Positions 6,443 to 10,805 of a stretch of DNA of 10,805 nt are shown in pieces. Numbering within the stretch: the stretch's first letter is position 1; every line of letters starts with the position of its first letter. The stretch is from Gammaproteobacteria bacterium (GTDB lineage: Bacteria; Pseudomonadota; Gammaproteobacteria; Eutrophobiales; Eutrophobiaceae): NCBI GenBank assembly GCA_015661095.1, contig JACVQI010000047.1, forward strand, positions 1 through 10,805, read 5' to 3'. Under the pieces are notes generated by a model. The model had not been told where the DNA came from. It did not search any database and saw only the letters and a program-made list of their open reading frames with translations. Made by a program: the position numbers and the translations under genes.

Positions 6443-7318
6443 TTATACTTTATCGGCCTTGTTATGAACACCATTCTCCCGCCAGGCCCGGACAACGAAT
6501 ACCGTTATCGCGGCCATGCATAATAGACTGATGATGATCCCGTAAAAGATCGAATAATCGAAATAATAACGATTGGTGGAAGGATCATAAACCGTACACC
6601 ATAATTTTATACCCTCGATCCATTGATTGATCGCACCACTGCTGCTATGGCGGTTGAATACCAGTTCCTTCAATGGTTCCACCAGCGCGGTGGTCTCGAA
6701 GGAATCGCCATAAACCTGACGATAAATGGTGCCTTTGGCATCGAGTATGGTGGTCTGGGCGAGATGATCGAAACCATTCGGCGATGGCGCAAACACAAAG
6801 CCCATATCCCCGGTGATGCCATGGATGGTAGCTTCATCGGCACTCAGAAAATCCCAGCCATTGAAATCAATTCCCCTTTGCGTGGCGAACAAACGCATTC
6901 TTTCCGGCGAATCGGTCTTGGCATCGAATCCCAGTGAAATGACGGCAAAACTGTCCTGACCCACTGCCTCCCTGGCCACTTTTACAATGCCTTTCAGATT
7001 CGCGGTCATCACCGGACAGGTGTGATAACAACTGCTGTAAATGAAGTTGATGACGAGTGGCTTACCCCGGTAATCGTTTAGTGACACGGTTTTTCGATCC
7101 TGATTGACCAGTTGATAATTGCCGGGCGTTTCGCCGATGACCGACTGGCTGTAGGACAGGGACTTGTCCTTGTCCAGTACCGGACTGGCAGTTTGCTGGC
7201 CATGATGCTGGGACAGGACCGGGTCCGGGATTGAGTAAAGCAGCGTTGCTATGAGCAGAAATCTACGCAACGGAATTGCATTAACGAATGAAATGCCTGC
7301 TTTAACCAAGCCAGGCAT
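6443..7318 (-). CDS. SCO1/SenC-family copper chaperone
   Basis: SCO proteins are membrane-anchored, periplasmic, thioredoxin-fold copper chaperones that help load CuA of heme-copper oxidases. Numbered from the ATG at 7318 (291 residues), the protein has an N-terminal signal or anchor (about 17-30), the copper motif SSCYHTCP (C97, C101) and the third ligand H185 in FDHLAQT. The GKPLVINFIYSSC lead-in is typical. It also has a second hydrophobic segment near the C terminus (about 256-277, YGIIISLLCMAAITVFVV). This addition is less common and should pin both ends to the membrane. The start overlaps the end of ctaB; a GTG at 7327 gives three more residues, and neither start has a strong ribosome site. 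CuA delivery to the adjacent subunit II is the expected job. Confidence 0.9.
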   Translation of the reverse strand: MPGLVKAGISFVNAIPLRRFLLIATLLYSIPDPVLSQHHGQQTASPVLDKDKSLSYSQSVIGETPGNYQLVNQDRKTVSLNDYRGKPLVINFIYSSCYHTCPVMTANLKGIVKVAREAVGQDSFAVISLGFDAKTDSPERMRLFATQRGIDFNGWDFLSADEATIHGITGDMGFVFAPSPNGFDHLAQTTILDAKGTIYRQVYGDSFETTALVEPLKELVFNRHSSSGAINQWIEGIKLWCTVYDPSTNRYYFDYSIFYGIIISLLCMAAITVFVVRAWRENGVHNKADKV

Positions 7319-8165
7319 CGGCAACACAGGCAGTGATGAGCAGCGTCAGTTGTAGCAGCGATGCACGAAAATTGGCAAGCGCATGCGGGATATCGGGATG
7401 CCGTAACAGTTTATAGCTGGTGAATAAAAAGTACGCGCCACCAGCCATTGCCCCGGTAAGATAGATCCAGCCCAGTCCATAGTAAAACGGCAGTAATGAG
7501 ACCAGTACCAGTGTCAGAGTGTGGGCAAAAATAACCCGGGCAGCAGTCTTGTTGCCTGCCACGACCGGCAGCATGGGGACTTCCGCAGCGGCGTACTCCC
7601 TGGCATAAACAAAAGCCAGGCTCCAGAAATGTGGGGGCGTCCATAAAAACAGGACCACGGCGAGTAGCACCGGTATCGGTGACAGCGTCGGGTCTACCGC
7701 CGCTGCGCCGGCCAGGACGGCAAAACTGCCGGACAGGCCTCCGATCACGATATTTAACCAGGTGCGCCGTTTCAGCCACACTGTATAGACTATACCGTAG
7801 GTGAAAGCGCCAAGAAAAACATACAGCGCGGCGATGGTATTGGTTGCCAGTATCGCCGCTGCTACGGAGACCAGTAACAACAATCCTATTACGGCGAGCC
7901 AGTAACCATTGGCCTGGTAACGTCCGGTAACAAACGGCCGCCTGCTGGTGCGACCCATGCGGGCATCCAGATCGCGTTCAGCGAACTGGTTAAAGGCGCC
8001 GGCGCTGGCGGAGGATAATAGTACGGCGAGCGCGAACAACAGCGTTTGCCAGGCTCCCGGACCGGTCCCGGGTGTGACCGCCAGACCGGCCAGGGAACTC
8101 AGCATGATGACCACGCCGATGCGTAACTTAAATACCCCTATCAGTGCTCTGGTTGTTTCGCCCAT
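7302..8165 (-). CDS. ctaB: Protoheme IX farnesyltransferase (heme O synthase, CtaB/CyoE family)
   Basis: This 287-residue UbiA-family membrane enzyme adds a farnesyl group to heme b, making heme O, which can be converted to heme A. The first prenyl diphosphate/Mg motif is NQFAERDLDARMGRT.RRP (N59, D65, D67), with Glu63 where many homologues have Asp. The second conserved region is YTVWLKRRTWLNIVIGG, and PPHFWSLAF is a CtaB hallmark. About eight or nine hydrophobic segments span the chain, as usual for the family. The start (ATG, 8165) lies 17 bases after the subunit I stop, and the end overlaps the SCO gene, so it is translationally close to both. Its presence implies that the neighbouring heme-copper enzyme uses heme O or heme A. 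No ctaA is visible. Confidence 0.94.
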   Translation of the reverse strand: MGETTRALIGVFKLRIGVVIMLSSLAGLAVTPGTGPGAWQTLLFALAVLLSSASAGAFNQFAERDLDARMGRTSRRPFVTGRYQANGYWLAVIGLLLLVSVAAAILATNTIAALYVFLGAFTYGIVYTVWLKRRTWLNIVIGGLSGSFAVLAGAAAVDPTLSPIPVLLAVVLFLWTPPHFWSLAFVYAREYAAAEVPMLPVVAGNKTAARVIFAHTLTLVLVSLLPFYYGLGWIYLTGAMAGGAYFLFTSYKLLRHPDIPHALANFRASLLQLTLLITACVADAWLG

Positions 8166-8182
8166 TTCAATCCAGGACTGGA

Positions 8183-9868
8183 TTAACGTAACGGCCAGAC
8201 CTCAGCCAGATATTTCCAGTTCACGAAATAATACAGTACGAAAGCCGTGAAGAAAACGGCAACCAGTACCACCGTGCCTGGAATCGAGACGGTATGGGCA
8301 CTGCCGTACTGGGTTACGGCAGCCGTTGCCGGCACGTCCATGACTTTTTCGTTATCGCCGATGCGTCTGCCGAAAAATACCGACCCGACCACCACGATGA
8401 CATAAATCAATCCACCCAGAGCTGCGAGGATGGCGAAGATGCCATTCAGCCCCAGCATCAGGAATGCAGTACCCGGAACTTCAAAACTGAGGATGGAGTC
8501 CGCGAAGGTGATATCCCAATGCCGCCGGGAAATTCCAAGCGTACCCGCGCCCATCATGAACAATGAGATGCCGGCCACACCCAGGGCGAAACAATATGGC
8601 TGCAGCTGCGCCAGCTTCTTGAACATTATTTCCCGGCGAAAGATCAAGGGTATTAACAGATAGGTGATGGACATAAACGCCAGCGTGGTGCCGGCAGCCA
8701 CCGTGCCATGGAAATGTCCCGGAACATACAGCGTATTATGCATGATCAGGTTCAGTTGTTCGGTACCCATGACCACACCGGAGATGCCGCCGAGAAAGCC
8801 GAACAGGATCAGGGACAAAAACATCCCCGCGAACGCCGGGTTGCCCCAGGGCGCCTTCCGCAGCCACTCGAACAGACCGTTGGTATAACCTTTTGCCCGT
8901 TGTTCCGCCTCGATCGAACCGGGAATAGTCATACCATGAATCATGCTGCCCAATACCGCCAGGTACATGGCATAACTCGTGTTAAATATCTTCCATTCGG
9001 AACTGATGCCCGGTTCCACCAGCATATGATGGGCGCTGGCGAGCTGCAGGAACAGGATATACATCAGGAAGGCCATGCGGCTGACTTTCTCGGACAGCGT
9101 TCTGGCGCCCAGTACCATGCCGATAATGCAATACCAGACTGCCACATGCGCCGAGACATTAATCTGCTGTGAAGAATGACCCATGGCCCACCATATCGTT
9201 TTGTACAACAGGGAGTCGATATGGCTGATGATACCCAGGGACCAAAGCAAGGTTGGGACCAGGATAATGGCGCCGGAGGCAATGGTAAACACGGCGATGA
9301 TGGCGGCAGTCAGTGCCCCGAAGGTTACCAGCGGGATGGATCCCTGATAGGTTTTTTCATTTTTGGCGACCACCAGCGTGCCAAAAAACACAAAGCAGCC
9401 GATCAAGGCGCCCACGGCGAATAACAGCAGCCCCAGATAAAAGTGCGGCTCGGCTTTCATCGGCACATACGAGGTAAACATCACACTGGAATTCCCCTGC
9501 AGGACCGCCACATTGGTCATGATTGCGCCAATGAGCATCATCCCAAAGGCTGTCCATGCTGCCTTGGGCGCAGCCAGCCTGGAATTTAAAAGGATCGCGG
9601 AAGCGAAATAAAGCACCGCCATCTCGAAGAAAATGATCCACACCAGCAGAATGTCCAGACCATGGGCTGTCAGTACCAGGTAGAACCAGTCAGCAGGTAA
9701 GAGATGCACTGCCGGCCAGCGTGTTAACGCCACCATCAGGCCAAATAAGCCGCCTACTGCCAGAAAAACAACTGCCGCCACGGCGTTGGCTTTAATTAAC
9801 TTTTCCGCCTGATCATGTACTTTAAGTCCGGTTGAGGGACAGGTGCGAAACTTTGCAGTGATTGCCAT
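8183..9868 (-). CDS. Heme-copper oxidoreductase subunit I lacking the active-site tyrosine (probable non-canonical NO reductase)
   Basis: This 561-residue, roughly 13-helix protein is the catalytic subunit. All metal-binding histidines are present: H69 (helix II, low-spin heme), H231 (helix VI) and H280/H281 (helix VII) for the active-site metal, H385 for the active-site heme and H387 for the low-spin heme, in MHNTLYVPGHFHG. FTSYVPMKAEPHFYLG resembles B-type (ba3-like) enzymes. The helix VI motif is GHSSQQ rather than GHPEVY, so the cross-linked tyrosine needed by O2 reductases is Gln235, and there is no substitute Tyr six residues before the helix VII HH, where cbb3 has it. NO reductases of the heme-copper superfamily (eNOR, sNOR, gNOR, bNOR and the like) lack this tyrosine. 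I therefore infer NO reduction; which of these families applies is not resolved. Subunit II, ctaB and SCO are adjacent. GGGGG precedes the ATG. Confidence 0.85.
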   Translation of the reverse strand: MAITAKFRTCPSTGLKVHDQAEKLIKANAVAAVVFLAVGGLFGLMVALTRWPAVHLLPADWFYLVLTAHGLDILLVWIIFFEMAVLYFASAILLNSRLAAPKAAWTAFGMMLIGAIMTNVAVLQGNSSVMFTSYVPMKAEPHFYLGLLLFAVGALIGCFVFFGTLVVAKNEKTYQGSIPLVTFGALTAAIIAVFTIASGAIILVPTLLWSLGIISHIDSLLYKTIWWAMGHSSQQINVSAHVAVWYCIIGMVLGARTLSEKVSRMAFLMYILFLQLASAHHMLVEPGISSEWKIFNTSYAMYLAVLGSMIHGMTIPGSIEAEQRAKGYTNGLFEWLRKAPWGNPAFAGMFLSLILFGFLGGISGVVMGTEQLNLIMHNTLYVPGHFHGTVAAGTTLAFMSITYLLIPLIFRREIMFKKLAQLQPYCFALGVAGISLFMMGAGTLGISRRHWDITFADSILSFEVPGTAFLMLGLNGIFAILAALGGLIYVIVVVGSVFFGRRIGDNEKVMDVPATAAVTQYGSAHTVSIPGTVVLVAVFFTAFVLYYFVNWKYLAEVWPLR

Positions 9869-9880
9869 GAGATAGCCCCC

Positions 9881-10414
9881 TTATTCCACTACGTATATCT
9901 TGCCGATCATCATGTGATGACCGATACCGCAAAACTCATTACAAACGATGCCAAATTCACCGGCCTGATCGGGGGTCATGGTCACGACCATGTCATAACC
10001 GGGATGAACTGAAATGTTAATATTGGTGGGTTGCAGCGAGAAACCGTGTTGCCAGTCCATCGATGACATATGCACGCGATAGGTCTGCCCTTTTTCCAGC
10101 TCCAGTATCGGCCACCACTGCCACAACCTGGCGATCAGATAGACATCCGAACCGGCCGGTGGATGGACGACGGGATAGCCGGCTTCATCGCGAACCTTAT
10201 GCGCTTCCACCACGGCGTTGGCTTTGGCGGCATATTGCTCAGGAGTGGTCTTGTACGCTTCATTGGAAAGATTCTGCTGACCCGCGCCATGCCAGTAGAT
10301 CATCATGAAAAACATTACCAGCCCCCAGATGAAGGCGATAACGATCCAGATGAGCTCGACTTTTGCGATTGGTTCTTTCCACCAGATTCGTACAGTTGGA
10401 GGTGTAATAGCCAT
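9881..10414 (-). CDS. CuA-containing subunit II of the heme-copper enzyme
   Basis: Subunit II takes electrons from a periplasmic cytochrome c and passes them to subunit I. This 177-residue protein has one N-terminal membrane helix (about 20-41) and a cupredoxin domain with a complete CuA site: H123 (DWQHGF), then C158, E160, C162, H166 and M169 in CNEFCGIGHHMM. A tryptophan-rich segment, LWQWWP (98-102), lies where cytochrome c usually docks. The single helix and the PTNINISVHPG stretch look like ba3-type subunit II rather than the two-helix aa3 form. It starts 12 bases after the small subunit gene and ends 12 bases before subunit I, as expected for one complex. Intact CuA fits the CuA-bearing NO reductase families as well as B-type oxidases. 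Confidence 0.93.
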   Translation of the reverse strand: MAITPPTVRIWWKEPIAKVELIWIVIAFIWGLVMFFMMIYWHGAGQQNLSNEAYKTTPEQYAAKANAVVEAHKVRDEAGYPVVHPPAGSDVYLIARLWQWWPILELEKGQTYRVHMSSMDWQHGFSLQPTNINISVHPGYDMVVTMTPDQAGEFGIVCNEFCGIGHHMMIGKIYVVE

Positions 10415-10426
10415 GGATTTTCTCGG

Positions 10427-10600
10427 TTATTTTGCGACGGGGATCTGGACGATTTCCATGACTCCCCAGATGATGTAAAAAACTGTCGGTATCAGGATCC
10501 CGAGGAACAATAACAAAAAGGGGTTATCAAGGATTCGCTGCATCAGCGGGATCTCCTCCTGTTCTGGCTCGTTGCCCGGTAAGTCTCTGGTTTCTGACAT
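10427..10600 (-). CDS. Small one-helix subunit (subunit IIa-like)
   Basis: This is a 57-residue protein with an acidic, soluble N-terminal part (SETRDLPGNEPEQEEIP) and one hydrophobic helix (about residues 28-50, PFLLLFLGILIPTVFYIIWGVM). It begins the gene series, 12 bases ahead of the CuA subunit. Small one-helix subunits in this position occur in B-type oxidases (subunit IIa of ba3) and help hold the complex together; a structural role here is inference from size and position, as there is no diagnostic motif. I chose ATG 10600 because AGGAG lies seven bases upstream. The frame is open to 10675, but that longer start lies in the presumed promoter, upstream of the predicted transcript start. 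Confidence 0.75.
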   Translation of the reverse strand: MSETRDLPGNEPEQEEIPLMQRILDNPFLLLFLGILIPTVFYIIWGVMEIVQIPVAK

Positions 10601-10607
10601 GATTTGG

Positions 10608-10612
10608 CTCCT
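10608..10612 (-). promoter_or_regulatory. Shine-Dalgarno AGGAG deciding the start of the small subunit
   Basis: AGGAG on the - strand stands seven bases before ATG 10600. This supports the 57-residue product over the 82-residue reading that begins at 10675. Confidence 0.75.
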
Positions 10613-10673
10613 GTTATGAGAGTGAGTAATGAATTCAAGCCGGTACGGCAAAAACCAACGATATTGGTAGGAC

Positions 10674-10679
10674 ATTATG
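10674..10679 (-). promoter_or_regulatory. Putative -10 box (CATAAT) of the - strand series
   Basis: On the - strand CATAAT matches the -10 consensus TATAAT at five of six positions. With a start about seven bases on (near 10667), the centre of the FNR-type palindrome falls at about -41.5, the standard place for FNR-class activators that overlap the -35 region. The leader to ATG 10600 would be roughly 67 bases. The start point is inferred from spacing only. Confidence 0.6.
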
Positions 10680-10701
10680 GCCCGGCACTATGTGAGTGCC
10701 A

Positions 10702-10715
10702 TTGATCTAGATCAA
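10702..10715 (-). promoter_or_regulatory. FNR/DNR/ANR-type binding site TTGATCTAGATCAA
   Basis: This is a perfect 14-bp palindrome and an exact match to the FNR-family consensus TTGAT-N4-ATCAA. FNR and ANR respond to loss of oxygen through a [4Fe-4S] cluster; the DNR/NNR/NnrR regulators of denitrification respond to NO and bind nearly the same site. The distance to the CATAAT box fits activation of the - strand series. The stop codon of the preceding gene (TGA, 10712-10714) lies within the site, so the two units are packed tightly. Which family member acts here cannot be told from the site. Confidence 0.8.
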
Positions 10716-10805
10716 GCCAGATTTAATGAACGAACCAGTGTGAATCCGGCAATGGCCAGTACCGCTAATATCAGTAAAAAAACCACTTCACGCTGTGCGA
10801 GTCGG
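10712..10805 (-). CDS. 3' end of an unidentified membrane protein gene, partial
   Basis: Reading in from the right edge on the - strand (frame beginning at 10804), 30 codons are open until TGA at 10712-10714. They encode RLAQREVVFLLILAVLA followed by IAGFTLVRSLNLA. The stretch from about VVFLLIL to GFTLV is a hydrophobic helix, so this could be the C-terminal anchor of a membrane protein. The piece is too short to name, and such an open frame could arise by chance. Its support is that the frame is open from the edge, the composition is membrane-like, and the stop falls right before the next promoter on the same strand. Confidence 0.45.
   Translation of the reverse strand, partial: RLAQREVVFLLILAVLAIAGFTLVRSLNLA

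Noticed and set aside
10601..10675. 82-residue version of the small subunit
   Set aside because: The added 25 residues would start upstream of the predicted transcript start, and the internal ATG has a good AGGAG.

Overview
The window looks like part of a respiratory and denitrification island from a Gram-negative proteobacterium. This rests on the gene content (heme d1 biosynthesis, heme-copper oxidase accessory genes, an FNR-type site) and is an inference. Gammaproteobacteria or betaproteobacteria with a denitrifying or sulfur-oxidising lifestyle fit best, but no rRNA or other taxonomic marker is present.

Left third, + strand (1-3140): the last codons of a probable siroheme decarboxylase (nirH/nirL/nirG type), then nirJ (radical SAM heme d1 synthase) and nirN (c-type cytochrome with a d1-type propeller, dihydro-heme d1 dehydrogenase). 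Together these are late steps in making heme d1, the cofactor of cytochrome cd1 nitrite reductase (NirS). NirS itself is not in the window. The three genes are separated and followed by AT-rich inverted-repeat elements of the CACAGAG/CACGGAG type (60-194, 1389-1566, 3163-3284). Two of them share an identical 55-bp arm.

Right two thirds, - strand (10805 down to 3410), convergent with the first group: the 3' end of an unidentified gene, then a promoter with a perfect FNR/DNR-type palindrome. After it comes a nearly continuous gene series: a small one-helix subunit, a CuA subunit II, a heme-copper oxidoreductase subunit I lacking the active-site tyrosine, ctaB (heme O synthase) and a SCO copper chaperone. 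A 161-bp gap follows, then a cytochrome b / 2x[4Fe-4S] ferredoxin / MvhD fusion, an unknown one-helix protein, a bacteriohemerythrin and a small cytochrome c. A strong hairpin terminator at 3362-3396 closes the series.

Working model (inference): the CuA heme-copper enzyme is a non-canonical nitric oxide reductase rather than an O2 reductase. CtaB and SCO help assemble it. The cytochrome b fusion links the quinone pool to a cytoplasmic iron-sulfur module, and the small cytochrome c could carry electrons to CuA. The hemerythrin may bind O2 or NO. The FNR-type site would switch the set on at low oxygen or with NO, matching the neighbouring heme d1 genes. The cytochrome b-ferredoxin-MvhD fusion with its unknown periplasmic partner is the least familiar part and the best candidate for an undescribed electron-transfer complex.
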